Part shown: piece by piece, positions 54,231 to 63,639 of the stretch
How the letters are laid out: each line of letters begins with the position of its first letter
Numbering within the stretch: the first letter of the stretch is position 1
DNA from: Fimbriiglobus ruber
GTDB taxonomy: Bacteria > Planctomycetota > Planctomycetia > Gemmatales > Gemmataceae
NCBI RefSeq assembly: GCF_002197845.1
Contig: NZ_NIDE01000014.1
Coordinates: 682,001 to 746,000 of the forward strand
Length of the DNA stretch: 64,000 bases
Direction: 5' to 3'
Program-made: the position numbers and the translations under genes
The notes under the pieces: generated by a model
What the model was told of the DNA's origin: nothing
Seen by the model: the letters and a program-made list of their open reading frames with translations, nothing else
Database searches by the model: none

Positions 54231-54958
54231 GGTCGGTCTGTCGCTGGCACACACCGGCCCGGCGGTCGGGGTGGCGGTCGGGGGCGGAGAACGCAACGTC
54301 GCGCGTATTATACCGTTATCCCCGGACAGGTCGACAGGGCGAGGGGGGATGGGAAAATACTTGCGGGCCGCACACCGGGGGTTGGTGTGCGGCCCGCAGG
54401 GGGGGATTGTCGGCCCGGGGGGGACCGGACCGGCGGTTCAGTCGGGCTTGGGGGAAGCCCGAGTCGCACAGGAGGGGGGATTCCTGCAGGACTTACCGGC
54501 CGCCGCGGTCTTATGGGGGAATCCCGCGGCGACGAAGATACGTAATGCAGGGCGCGTGCCAATTCCGAACCCCAAAAAAGCCCGGCGTGCGCAATATCCG
54601 AATAATTCAACGGTTGCGGCATACGGATCGGCTCCGAATCGAATCTGCGGCCCCCGTCTTGTAGTTTTGCCGTGCGGTGATTGCAAAGGTTACACGGTAT
54701 AAGTTACAATTCGGAATTGTTGGAACGGTGTTCGTCGTCCGGCGTGGGGTAGGAAACCCCGACCTGAATGGGCTCCAGTCTTCGAATCGCCGGGGTGAGG
54801 CGGATTTTTCACAAAATGGAAAATTCCGAAAAATCTGGCGTCGCCATCCGCGAAGAACTGATTGAACTGTCGGCTCCGTCTCCCCCGAATCGTTCGAGGG
54901 GCGTCCACAGAAACCAAGCCGCCCATTCGCTTTATCTGCTCTGAGAGGGCTTCTGGAC
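54231..54958. other. 728-base gene-free divergent promoter region
   Basis: It separates the 54230 minus-strand gene from the 54959 plus-strand gene. A 15-bp stem at 54362-54398 (TGCGGGCCGCACACC and complement) is the only structure seen. Short frames on both strands look non-coding. Promoters for both directions are expected here, but none could be placed. Confidence 0.5.
54362..54398. repeat. 15-bp perfect stem with G-rich loop
   Basis: TGCGGGCCGCACACC (54362-54376) and its complement (54384-54398), followed by a G-run. There is no T tract, so a terminator role is doubtful. Confidence 0.5.
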
Positions 54959-55762
54959 ATGATCAAGAAATTGTTAATCGTCGGGGCGATCGCTACGGTA
55001 GCCTTCGTCGTACTGAAGGGGACGAAGATCGCCGGGTACGTCCGGCAGGAGGCGGCGGCCCTGACCAACTGGGCCGACGACCAGATCCCGGTCGAAAAGA
55101 AGATCGCGCAAATGCGCAAAGACGTCGGTGCCCTGGACAAGGACATCGAGCGGGTGAAAAACGACCTGGCCCGGGAAATCGTCGAAGTCCGCGAACTGAC
55201 GACCAAGACGACCGACATGCGGGCGGCCGTCGATGCCGAACGGAAGGCGTTGGTCGCCCGGGGTGAATCGCTCAAGGACGCGACGGAAAAGGTCAAGCTC
55301 GGCGGGCGGTTCGTGTCCGTCCCCGAAGCCAAGGACCAGCTCAAGCAAGACGCCGAGTTCTTCAAGAAGAAGAAGACGCAACTCGCCACCAGCGAGAAGA
55401 TGCTCGAGCGCCGCGAGCAGATCAAGGAAACGCTCAAGAAGCAGCTCGACGGCCTGGTCCAAAAGAAGCAAGAAGTGAACCTCGAAATCGACGCCGTCGA
55501 GGCCGAGTTCAAGTCGCTCCAGCTGCAACAGATCGAGAGCAAGTACCAGACCGACGACACCCGCCTGAGCAAGATCAAGGAAACCCTCCGCGATCTGAAG
55601 AAGAAGGTGGACGTCGAGAAGGAACGGCTCAACCTGGAACCGAAGGGCCTCGTCGAAGAGCCGACGGCCGCCACGACCGAGTCGGTCGACGACATCCTCC
55701 GCGACGTGACCGGCGGGACCAAGCCGGCGGCCGCGGACAAGATCGACCAGACCAAGGAGTAA
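54959..55762 (+). CDS. Membrane-anchored coiled-coil protein
   Basis: A 267-residue protein with an N-terminal membrane segment (about 4-21, KLLIVGAIATVAFVVLKG) and then an almost continuous Lys/Glu-rich coiled coil (about 45-230, IAQMRKDVGALDKDIERVKN, KKKKTQLATSEKMLERREQI). The shape recalls PspA/phage-shock-type or spacer proteins of the envelope, but a family match is not clear. It precedes the FHA-domain gene on the same strand by 236 bases. Confidence 0.72.
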   Translation: MIKKLLIVGAIATVAFVVLKGTKIAGYVRQEAAALTNWADDQIPVEKKIAQMRKDVGALDKDIERVKNDLAREIVEVRELTTKTTDMRAAVDAERKALVARGESLKDATEKVKLGGRFVSVPEAKDQLKQDAEFFKKKKTQLATSEKMLERREQIKETLKKQLDGLVQKKQEVNLEIDAVEAEFKSLQLQQIESKYQTDDTRLSKIKETLRDLKKKVDVEKERLNLEPKGLVEEPTAATTESVDDILRDVTGGTKPAAADKIDQTKE

Positions 55763-55998
55763 CACCCGACGGCGCCCGCCCGAGCGCCTCAGACGACAAC
55801 GCGACGGGGCGGCCGGACAGGTCGCCCCGTTCGCGTTTGTACAGAAACAGAATGCCACGGGGCGCCGCAACATTGGCGCGAATGATGTCCGACCGGACCG
55901 GGAAATCTGCCCGCGCTGGTTTCGAGCCGCGAGCAGACGACGGCAGATAACGCCTCTCCGGCTGACGACTTGATGACTTACCCCTCGGGGTTAGCCGC

Positions 55999-57525
55999 AT
56001 GCCGACTTCACCCTGGCTGACGCTCCGGCAGGCCCGCGAGGCCCTGGGCACCGGTCAGCCCGACGAGGCCCACCGGTTGCTCGAACCCCTCGTCGCCGAG
56101 GGCTACCGGAAAGCCGTCCGGCTCACCCGCGACGTAGCCAAGGCGTACCGCGCCCGGGCCGAGCGGGTGCTGCGGGCCGACCAACCCGAACCGGCGTGGC
56201 GCGACCTGCTCGCGGCCGAAACCTTGAACACCGGGGACGCCGGCCTCACCGACCTGCGGACCACGCTCACGCGGCTCGGGCTGGCCGAGTGCCGGGCAGC
56301 ACTGGAGGCGGGCCGCCCGGTCCACGTCATTGAGACGGCCGCCCGGCTCGCGGACCGCGGCGTCCGCCACCCCGACCTGCCGGTCATGCGCGAGGTCGCC
56401 GGGGAGTGGATTCTGGCGTCCGAACAGGCCGACCGGGGCGACTTCCTGCTGGCCAAGGACACGCTCGGGCGGGCGCGGGCCCGGGCGGTCTCAGTCCCGA
56501 CCACCGGCCTCGACCAGTTTCTCGCGACGCTCGACCGCCGGCACGAGCGGTTCCGCATCGCCGTCGGGAATTTGAACGACGCCTGTGACGCCGGCCGGTG
56601 GGGCGACGCCCTGCGGCTGGCGGACGCGGTGGTCGCGGCCGCCCCCGACCACCGGGACGCCCGCGACCACCGCGCGCGGGCGTGGGCCGCGCTGCAGTCG
56701 CCGGCCGCGCCCGCGGCCGAGACGCCGGCCGAATGGGCCGCGCCGGACGAGACGGTCCCGCTCATACTGGCCGGCGCGGACGGCCCGTTGCGGAGGCCGG
56801 CGCCGCGGGCCGGCGGGGGCGGACGGGCCAAGGGAAACGGCGAGGACGCCGCGGTCACGAAAACGTGGACTGGCGTCCCTTCACAGTCCGGCGGCCCGTC
56901 CGACCCGGGAGCCGATACCACGCCCGCGCCTTTGCCGAAGCGATTCTTGCTCTGGATCGACGGCGCGGGCCAGTTCCTCGTCTGCATGAACCCGCGGGTC
57001 ACGTTCGGGCAGGCCGGGGCCGGTGGGCCGATCGACATTCCGGTCCACGCCGAACTCGCCCGGCTCCACGCCGAGGTGTTTCGGGACGGGGAAGGGTACG
57101 TGTTGGAGTCCGCGAACGACGCCCAGGTGAACGGGGCGGCCACCTCGCGGGCGGTCTTGCGGACCGGCGACCGGATCTCGCTCGGGCCGTCGTGTCAGCT
57201 CGTGTTCCACCGGCCGGTCCCGATCAGCCCGTCCGCCCGCCTGGAGATAGCCAGCGGGCACCGGCTGTCGGTGGCCGTGGACGGCGTTCTATTAATGGCG
57301 GAAGCCCTGATCCTCGGCCCCGGCCCCCAGGTCCACGCCGCCTTGCCGGACGCGCCGGGGAACGTGGTACTCTACCGCTCCAAGGACGGCCTCGGGGTCC
57401 GGTGCCCCGGGGCGTTCTCGATCGACAACCGCCCGTGCCGGGACCGGGCGCCACTGCCGCTCCCGAGCGTGGTGGCCACGGACACGTTCACGTTCGCCGT
57501 CGAGCCGGTCGGTCCGCGGTTGTAA
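55999..57525 (+). CDS. FHA-domain protein with N-terminal TPR-like region
   Basis: A 508-residue soluble protein. The first 230 residues are helical and TPR-like (LRQAREALGTGQPDEAHRLL). After a Pro/Ala-rich linker comes an FHA domain at about 325-400, with VTFGQAGAGGPIDIPV, then HAELARLHAEVFRDGEGYVL and NGAATSRAVLRTGDRISLG, the layout of phosphothreonine-binding FHA domains. A shorter C-terminal beta domain follows. FHA domains read Ser/Thr kinase signals and would fit the kinase-rich physiology of planctomycetes. No kinase is adjacent here. Confidence 0.82.
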   Translation: MPTSPWLTLRQAREALGTGQPDEAHRLLEPLVAEGYRKAVRLTRDVAKAYRARAERVLRADQPEPAWRDLLAAETLNTGDAGLTDLRTTLTRLGLAECRAALEAGRPVHVIETAARLADRGVRHPDLPVMREVAGEWILASEQADRGDFLLAKDTLGRARARAVSVPTTGLDQFLATLDRRHERFRIAVGNLNDACDAGRWGDALRLADAVVAAAPDHRDARDHRARAWAALQSPAAPAAETPAEWAAPDETVPLILAGADGPLRRPAPRAGGGGRAKGNGEDAAVTKTWTGVPSQSGGPSDPGADTTPAPLPKRFLLWIDGAGQFLVCMNPRVTFGQAGAGGPIDIPVHAELARLHAEVFRDGEGYVLESANDAQVNGAATSRAVLRTGDRISLGPSCQLVFHRPVPISPSARLEIASGHRLSVAVDGVLLMAEALILGPGPQVHAALPDAPGNVVLYRSKDGLGVRCPGAFSIDNRPCRDRAPLPLPSVVATDTFTFAVEPVGPRL

Positions 57526-57546
57526 TGTCGTTCATCCATTGCGAAC

Positions 57547-58449
57547 TTACTTTTGGGCCTTGGGCCGCGTCGCGATCGCCCGGCGGATGATGCCGAGGAC
57601 GCGCTCGCGCTCGGCGCCGACCAGCGGCAGCCGCGGGGCCCGGGTCAGCTCGGTCCCGTACCCGCACTCGGCCGACGCCAGCTTGATGTACTGCACCAGC
57701 TTGACGTGCGTGTCCAGGTGGAGCAGCGGGGTGTACCAGCGGTAGACCTCGAGGGCTTCCTGCCACTTCCCGACCGTGGCCAGGTCCCAGATCAGCCGGT
57801 TCTCGGCCGGGAACGCGTTCACCAGGCCGGACACCCAGCCGACCGCCCCGAGCAGCAGGCATTCGAGGAACAGGTCGTCGACGCCCGCGAAGATCACGTA
57901 GCGGTCGCCGGTCAGGATCTTGATGTCGGTGATCCGCCGGGGGTTGTCCGACGATTCCTTGATGACCGCGAACTTCGGCTCGTCGGCCATCTCGGCGAAC
58001 ATCTCGGGCGTGACGTCGGCTTTGTACGCGGGCGGGTTGTTGTACACCATGATCGGCAGGTCGGTCGCCTTGGCCACGGTCCGGAAGTGGGCGATCGTCT
58101 CCCGCGCGTCCGTGGTGTACACCATCGGCGGCAGCACCATCAGGCCGTCCGCCCCGAGTTTCGCCGCGTCGGCCGCCCACCGGCACGCCTGGGCCGTGGT
58201 GTACTCGGCCACCCCGACCAGGACCGGCACCCGCTTGCGGACGTGGTCGACGGTCGCCTTGAGGAGTTCTTTCTTCTCGGCCGGTTCGACGGCCGTGTTC
58301 TCCCCGACGGACCCGAGCATCACCAGGCCGTGAATCCCGGCGGCGAGTTGGGCGTCGATGTGGGCGAGCGTGCCCGGGACGTTCAGCGACTGGTCGGCGT
58401 GAAACTGGGTGCAAACGGCGGGGAACACCCCGCGCCACGAAACGGTCAT
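57547..58449 (-). CDS. Dihydrodipicolinate synthase-family aldolase
   Basis: A 300-residue class I aldolase of the DapA/N-acetylneuraminate lyase superfamily. Motifs are GVFPAVCTQFHADQSLN at the N-terminus, GSVGE (46-50), YNNP with Tyr136, and the Schiff-base Lys164 in FAVIKESSDN. The last part (HVKLVQYIKLASAECGYGTE) is typical of the family. The position-50 Glu and family-variant residues suggest a substrate other than aspartate-semialdehyde, so dapA is not assigned. It converges with the FHA gene, 21 bases apart. Confidence 0.9.
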   Translation of the reverse strand: MTVSWRGVFPAVCTQFHADQSLNVPGTLAHIDAQLAAGIHGLVMLGSVGENTAVEPAEKKELLKATVDHVRKRVPVLVGVAEYTTAQACRWAADAAKLGADGLMVLPPMVYTTDARETIAHFRTVAKATDLPIMVYNNPPAYKADVTPEMFAEMADEPKFAVIKESSDNPRRITDIKILTGDRYVIFAGVDDLFLECLLLGAVGWVSGLVNAFPAENRLIWDLATVGKWQEALEVYRWYTPLLHLDTHVKLVQYIKLASAECGYGTELTRAPRLPLVGAERERVLGIIRRAIATRPKAQK

Positions 58450-58604
58450 GCGACGGCCTCCCTCGGGGACGGGTCAGGAGGAAGTGTATTCCGGGCGTGG
58501 TCGCGTAGGAGAGGGGACGAACTTGCTGGGAGCGAAGACTCGCCCGGGGTTCGCGTAGCGTACCCCGGGCGCACGTCCAAGCGCGCCTTACACCAGACCG
58601 CCGG

Positions 58605-60161
58605 TCAGTGCGTCCCGTTCGACGCACCGACCGGCAACCCGTTCGACGTGCTGTTCAGCAGTTCCTCGGCCACCCGGGCCACGGACGGCTTGGCCGCCTT
58701 GGCCGCGTGCTGCTCGTTCCAGAAGCACTTGAGGGCGATCTGGGCGCACCGCTCCTGGAACTGGGCCGGCGTCTCTTGCAGGTCCGGGAAGCGGTCGATG
58801 AATTCGAGCGTTTCCAGGTACTGCTTCTCGTACGCCCCGAGAATCCGGCGGGCCATCTTCTTCTTGTCGGCCGCCTCCATGAAGCCGAGCTCGACCGCCT
58901 TGTCCACCCGGCCCGGGCGGGTGCTGATGAACTCGACGGCCCCGTCCGGGAGTTTCCGCGGCTGGCCGAGGGCCGGGTCGATCTTGCTGATGTCGTTCGT
59001 CGTGACGATCGTGAAAATCCCGTCCGACCGCTCGACCCCGTCCAGGCAGTTGAGCAGGCAGTCGAACGTCAGCGGCGGGCCGAACGCCCCGCGGCCGCGG
59101 TCGCCGTCGTTATCGTTGTCGTCCTTCTTCGGCGGCGGCAGCATCATCGAGAACATGTTGTTCTTCCGGGCCACGTTCTCGCGGCCGTGGAAGACGTTGT
59201 CGATGTCCTCGATGAGGGCGATGCAGGGGACGTTCATCTGCATCTCGCCCCACGTCCGCATGAGTTCGTGGTTGCCCATCTCGGCCAGGTTGTAGACGTA
59301 GATCGGCATGTTCATGTCTTCGGCGAAAGCCCGGGCCAGGGCCGTCTTCCCGGTCCCCGGGGGGCCGTACAGCATCCAGCCCCGCTTCCAAGGGATGCCC
59401 TTCTCGCGGTACCACTCGCGGCTCTTCCGCCACAGCTCGATCTCGCGGATGAGGTCCTTGATCCGCTGCGGGAAGATGAGGTTGTCGAGCGCCTTCCCGT
59501 TGGCCGTCGGCCGCTTGCCGAGCTGGTCGGGGCTGTGCGCGAGCAGGCGGAAGGTGCCCTGCTGGTACCACGCGAGGCCGTTGCTGCCGTAGTCGCTGTC
59601 GTCGTCCTTGTCGCCCCGCTTGGGGACGTGGTGGATGACGAACCGGGTCTTGGTCTCCTGCTCGGCCTCTTCGGCCGCCCACGAGATCGCGTTCCGGACC
59701 GCGCACGCGGCGCTCAGGATCTTTTCCACGTCGAGCGTCCCGCGGAGGAACGTGAGGGTGGAATAGATCTTGGTCGCGCTCGACCCGTGGCTGTCGTTGT
59801 TCCCCTTCCCGGCCGCGGCCTTCTGCTCCTGCTGGTTGGCGAACAGGAACGGGAACCAGCCGTTCCAGAGGATGAGGGTGCGGTTCCCGAACTGCTCGAA
59901 CGGGATGAGGCCGTACCGCCCGTCCCGCTGGAATTCCCACGACGCCCCGTACATGCGGTCGTAGTTCCGGGACCGCTGGTAGTTGGCGATCAGGTACGCG
60001 GTGATCGCTTCGTGGGCCGGGTGGGACGGCACCTCGATCCGCTGGACGAACAGGTTCATGCCCCGCCACGCGAACGCCTTGACCTTGTCCCACATGCCGG
60101 CGAAGACGCCGAGCGTCGCGCCGGCGCCTGCCACGAGCCACGTCGATGGAGTGAAATCCAC
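58605..60161 (-). CDS. BCS1-like membrane AAA ATPase
   Basis: A 518-residue protein from the GTG at 60161, which has GGAGG nearby upstream. An N-terminal hydrophobic segment (about 8-24) is followed by a BCS1-type domain (about 35-240). The AAA domain has Walker A GPPGTGKT (266-273), Walker B IALIEDIDNVF (314-324), a DDNDNDGDRGRG insertion and the FISTRPGRVDKAVELGFMEA arginine-finger region. BCS1 is a mitochondrial Rieske-protein translocase/chaperone; bacterial relatives are poorly understood. The protein is full length and probably active. Its job here is unknown. Confidence 0.88.
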   Translation of the reverse strand: MDFTPSTWLVAGAGATLGVFAGMWDKVKAFAWRGMNLFVQRIEVPSHPAHEAITAYLIANYQRSRNYDRMYGASWEFQRDGRYGLIPFEQFGNRTLILWNGWFPFLFANQQEQKAAAGKGNNDSHGSSATKIYSTLTFLRGTLDVEKILSAACAVRNAISWAAEEAEQETKTRFVIHHVPKRGDKDDDSDYGSNGLAWYQQGTFRLLAHSPDQLGKRPTANGKALDNLIFPQRIKDLIREIELWRKSREWYREKGIPWKRGWMLYGPPGTGKTALARAFAEDMNMPIYVYNLAEMGNHELMRTWGEMQMNVPCIALIEDIDNVFHGRENVARKNNMFSMMLPPPKKDDNDNDGDRGRGAFGPPLTFDCLLNCLDGVERSDGIFTIVTTNDISKIDPALGQPRKLPDGAVEFISTRPGRVDKAVELGFMEAADKKKMARRILGAYEKQYLETLEFIDRFPDLQETPAQFQERCAQIALKCFWNEQHAAKAAKPSVARVAEELLNSTSNGLPVGASNGTH

Positions 60162-60550
60162 GTCAGCCTCCGAACGAAAAACGCCCCGACGCGTCCTGTC
60201 GGGGGTTACCCAAAAGGACACGCGCCGATATTGAAGGTTCGCCAAAGGGAGGTGAGCGGGGAATGCTCTTGACCGCTCGCGCAATCATACCGTCGCAGTC
60301 AAGACCCCCACGCCCCACAGGATATTCCCGGAAACCGGGCCGCGAGGCGAGGTTGGTAGGCAACGACATCGTTGGGAGTGGAAGTCGACAGCTTCCCCAC
60401 AGCCAGGTGACTCCGGAATCGACGCCCTCGGATAAATGGCACAAGGTATTATCGCGATAAAGCACAGCAATATCTATCTACGTAATTTAATGAACTTATA
60501 TATTTATTTAAATAATAACACCGTGCTGAATTTGCATATGTCCGCCGACC
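60162..60550. other. Gap upstream of the AAA gene
   Basis: About 390 bases without a gene. It becomes AT-rich near 60470-60540 just before the composite repeat. Nothing else is seen. Confidence 0.45.
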
Positions 60551-61047
60551 CCCGGAGTGGGGGAAAAAAAGGAAAAAATACCCCCGCCTTCGGTGCCCTT
60601 CGCTTTCGTTGTCGACACACCCGCGTCTCAAAGCCGCATCGTTCATGAGGGGACCGGGGTGGCAGGGCATAACCATCCCGCCGCAATGGCCCCCCGCACG
60701 GGCGCTCGGCGCGGGTCTCCGACCCCGCCGTTCGGCCCGACCGCAGGTCTCCTCTGCGGACACTCGCCGCACGGGACACCGATCGAATGGGCAGGCGCGG
60801 CGGAGCGGGAGACCTGCGGTCGGACCGAGCGGCGGGGTCGGAGACCCGTGCCGAGCGCCCGTGCGGTCGGACCGAGCGGCGGGGTCGGAGACCCGCGCCG
60901 AGCGCCCGTGCGGTCGGACCGAGCGGCGGGGTCGGAGACCCGCGCCGAGCGCCTTATCGCATACCCCGGAGTGGGGGAAAAAAAGGAAAAAATCCCCCTC
61001 GCCTTCGGTGCCGTGCGCTTTCGTTGTCGACGAACCAGCGCCTCAAC
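60551..61047. repeat. Composite repeat related to the one at 16.1-16.5 kb
   Basis: Direct repeats at 60551-60634 and 60964-61047 (CCCCGGAGTGGGGGAAAAAA..., mostly identical over about 84 bases) flank an inverted and tandem core. The core shares about 85 bases almost unchanged with 16206-16290. The architecture, flanking direct repeats around an inverted core, is the same as in the first copy. It has no gene of its own. Confidence 0.72.
60815..60955. repeat. Three tandem 47-bp units within the composite repeat
   Basis: TGCGGTCGGACCGAGCGGCG... repeats three times with period 47 (60815, 60862, 60909), with only two or three changed bases, and no spacer. The unit is also complementary to the arm at 60.68-60.76 kb, so the copies probably arose by local expansion of one arm of the inverted repeat. 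Confidence 0.8.
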
Positions 61048-61177
61048 GCCGTGTTTCGTGTCGACCCACGCGGCGCGGATTATTCTGAGGAATGAGGGGC
61101 CGAAACTGCGCCGCAGCCGGAAACTTGCATCCCTCTCGCTCGGGCGAGTCGGCTCGGTCCTCGAAGGGAATAGGGCG

Positions 61178-61609
61178 ATGGACGAGAAACCGGCCGGGCG
61201 GCCGACCAAATTGACGCCGGAACTTCAGGAGGCGATCTTAAAGGCGATCCTGGCCGGTGTACCGCGGTACGTCGCTGCCGGGTGCGCGAACGTGACGGCG
61301 CGGACGTTTCGCAACTGGCTCGCCCGGGGCCGGTCAAAAGATTGTGAGCCCCAATTCCGGGAGTTCCGGCAGGCGGTGATGCAGGCCGAAGCGAGCGTTG
61401 CGACCCGGAACGTGCTGAACATCCAGAAGGCCAGTTCGGACGACTGGCGGGCGGCCGCCTGGTGGCTCGAGCGCCGGTGTGCCGCGTTCGCCCGGGAACG
61501 AATCCCGCTCGCCGAGTTCGAGAGACGGATTCGAAAGTTGGAAAAAGAACTCGAAGAAGCCCGGGAAGGCGACGAAATGAACCAGGGCCAAGAATCCCCA
61601 CGCGAATAG
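61178..61609 (+). CDS. Terminase-small-subunit-like DNA-binding protein
   Basis: A 143-residue protein, MDEKPAGRPTKLTPELQEAI, with a helix-turn-helix (about 20-50, IAAGCANV-type VPRYVAAGCANVTARTFRNW) of the kind found in phage small terminases and related transposon-borne regulators, and a C-terminal coiled coil (FERRIRKLEKELEEAREGDE). No other phage gene is nearby, so it is an orphan. It lies just downstream of the composite repeat. It could be a relic of a phage or a domesticated DNA-binding protein. Confidence 0.68.
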   Translation: MDEKPAGRPTKLTPELQEAILKAILAGVPRYVAAGCANVTARTFRNWLARGRSKDCEPQFREFRQAVMQAEASVATRNVLNIQKASSDDWRAAAWWLERRCAAFARERIPLAEFERRIRKLEKELEEAREGDEMNQGQESPRE

Positions 61610-61954
61610 GCGAGGACCCGCGCCATGACGACACCGACTTCGCCCCGCTCGGAGCGTCGAAGGTGGAGCGGTACGAGGCGGCCAACGGCCGTGCGTTGAA
61701 CTTCATGCACTGGCGCTCGGCGCGGGTCCCGGCCGCAAGCGGGCAACGTCCGGCCACGTTAACCGCACCCGTTGTCCGCGGCGAATGCGCCCCGACAATC
61801 CCGTGGTCGATTGGCCGCGGATCCCAACTCGACCGCCCAATCGCTGATAAAACACACCTACAAGTTTGTCGCGTACCCGGATCGGACGTTCGCGCCGCCG
61901 GCCGGTTGAGTACACTGCGGATATCGGCGACTCGAACTCTACCCCGGAGAATCG
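61610..61954. other. Gap upstream of the methyltransferase gene
   Basis: 345 bases without a credible gene on either strand and no repeat noticed. It must hold the promoter of the gene at 61955. Confidence 0.45.
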
Positions 61955-62713
61955 ATGATGCGATATGTGGCAATGATCGTGCTGCTCTCGTCAACCTTCG
62001 CGGTCGGCGCCCCTGTTCGGGCGGACGACCCGAAGCCCGCGTCGAAGGACAACCCGAAGGCCCGGTACGAGTTCAAGGAGAACCACGACCCGGACGGGAT
62101 CGGCAAGTTCTACCTGGGCCGCGAGATCGCCCACGTGATGGGGTTCCAGGCGTCCGGGTGGCTGGAGCGGACCGAACGCGAAAAAGAGGAAGAGCCGGGT
62201 AAGTTGCTCAAGGCACTCGAAGTCAAAGAAGGCATGGTCGTCGCCGACGTGGGCGCGGGGAGCGGGTTCCACACGTTCCGCATCGCGCCCCTGGTCGGCG
62301 AGAAGGGTAAGGTGCTAGCCGTCGACATCCAACCGGAGATGCTGGACCTCATCAAGCAGCGGGCGAAGAAAGAAAAGGTCACGAACGTCGAGCCGGTCAA
62401 GAGCACCGAGGCCGACCCCAAACTGCCCAAGGAGAGCGTCGACCTGATCTTCATGGTCGACGTTTACCACGAACTCTCGCAGCCCTACGAGATGACCGAG
62501 AAGATGGTGGCGTCGCTGAAGCCGGGCGGGCGGATGGTGTTCGTCGAGTTCCGCCTGGAGGACGACAAGGTGCCGATCAAACTGGTCCACAAGATGACCG
62601 AGCGGCAGGTCATCCGCGAGATGGGTCCGTTCCCGGAGATGGAACACACCAAGACGGTCGAAACACTGCCGTGGCAGCACATCATCATCTTCACGAAGAA
62701 GGCGGCGAAGTAG
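61955..62713 (+). CDS. Secreted SAM-dependent methyltransferase
   Basis: A 252-residue class I methyltransferase with an N-terminal signal peptide (MIVLLSSTFAVGAPVRAD). Motif I is VADVGAGSG (about 96-104), followed by VLAVDIQPEMLDLI, LIFMVDVYHELSQPYEM and LKPGGRMVFVEFRLED, the order of a Rossmann methyltransferase fold. Export of a SAM-dependent enzyme is unexpected because SAM is cytoplasmic. Such predicted secreted methyltransferases recur in planctomycetes. The substrate is unknown. Confidence 0.85.
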   Translation: MMRYVAMIVLLSSTFAVGAPVRADDPKPASKDNPKARYEFKENHDPDGIGKFYLGREIAHVMGFQASGWLERTEREKEEEPGKLLKALEVKEGMVVADVGAGSGFHTFRIAPLVGEKGKVLAVDIQPEMLDLIKQRAKKEKVTNVEPVKSTEADPKLPKESVDLIFMVDVYHELSQPYEMTEKMVASLKPGGRMVFVEFRLEDDKVPIKLVHKMTERQVIREMGPFPEMEHTKTVETLPWQHIIIFTKKAAK

Positions 62714-62847
62714 CGGTCCGCCCCGGTCCGCCCGGGTGTGACACGACTTTGCAAAGGCGACGATTACCCGGGGTTCCCGTCGGGCTGGCATGGGGGATGC
62801 AGCTTACCTGTCGTCACCGGAATCATCTCCCCGACGGGTATCGAGCC

Positions 62848-63609
62848 ATGACGGGCGAAAACACCAAGAAATACCGGGCCAACCTCCAGGCTCTGGCCAC
62901 GCAGATTCGGGCCACGGTCGCGGGCCTGACCGATCAGGCCACGTCGCCGCTCGGCGGCGAGTCCGCGGGCGGCATCTCGAACGCCCCGCTCCACCTCGCG
63001 GACATGGGGAGTGAGGCTTACAACCAGGAACTCGGAGCCACCCTGCTGGAAAACGAATTGTTCATCGGCGAAGAAGTGGCGGCCGCTCTGGAGCGGTTGA
63101 ACAACGGAACTTATGGCAAATGCGAGGGTTGCGGCAAGGCGGTCGCGGCCGAGCGGCTCGATGCCCTGCCCTACGTGCGGCACTGTGTGGTTTGTGCGAC
63201 GAAGCTGCAATCGGGTCGCCCGATCAATCTGAACGCCGGTCGGCCCGCGGGGTGGCTCGGCGCGCCGGGCTACGAAGGTATGCACCAGACGGGCTCGCCC
63301 GTGCGAACCGTTGGCCGGGATTTGGGCGGCGCCCCGAACGACGTCCACGCGGCCGGCACCCCGGGCGGTGGCACCGCCGTGGGCGGACTGGCCGGCACGA
63401 CCATCGGCGACGGCGCGCTCGACGACGTGAACCTGGAGCAGGCGGCCGCGGGGCGCGAGGAAGAACCGCGGGACGAAGCCGAGGAAGAAGCGGGCGGCGC
63501 GTATTCGGGGCCGACCGGCGGGGCCGTGGGTGGTAGCCCGGCGAATAAGCGCACCCGCGGGGGCAACGCAAAGAACCCGGCTGACCTCGGCCGCACGGGC
63601 GGGAAATAG
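62848..63609 (+). CDS. DksA/TraR-type zinc-finger protein with long disordered tail
   Basis: A 253-residue protein from the ATG at 62848. The first 120 residues follow the DksA/TraR plan: a coiled-coil region (LQALATQIRATVAGLTDQAT), ERLNNGTYGKCEGCGKAVAA and a four-Cys zinc finger (C92, C95, C113, C116). The C-terminal 130 residues are Gly/Ala/Glu-rich and look disordered (GGGTAVGGLAGTTIGDGALD). DksA binds RNA polymerase in the stringent response. Here the unusual tail and lack of the usual DxxDxA tip leave the role open. Confidence 0.82.
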   Translation: MTGENTKKYRANLQALATQIRATVAGLTDQATSPLGGESAGGISNAPLHLADMGSEAYNQELGATLLENELFIGEEVAAALERLNNGTYGKCEGCGKAVAAERLDALPYVRHCVVCATKLQSGRPINLNAGRPAGWLGAPGYEGMHQTGSPVRTVGRDLGGAPNDVHAAGTPGGGTAVGGLAGTTIGDGALDDVNLEQAAAGREEEPRDEAEEEAGGAYSGPTGGAVGGSPANKRTRGGNAKNPADLGRTGGK

Positions 63610-63639
63610 GCGGCGAATGAGGACGATCGCGGGGGTGCG

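Noticed and set aside
55999-57525. FHA protein as part of the type VI cluster
   Set aside because: FHA proteins do occur in T6SS loci, but this one is more than 30 kb from the Tss genes and next to unrelated genes.
57547-58449. Assignment as dapA for lysine synthesis
   Set aside because: The superfamily is clear but the substrate-determining residues are not, and there are no lysine pathway neighbours.
60815-60955. CRISPR-like array
   Set aside because: The three 47-bp units are directly adjacent with no spacers, and the unit is part of an inverted repeat found elsewhere. No cas gene is in the window.
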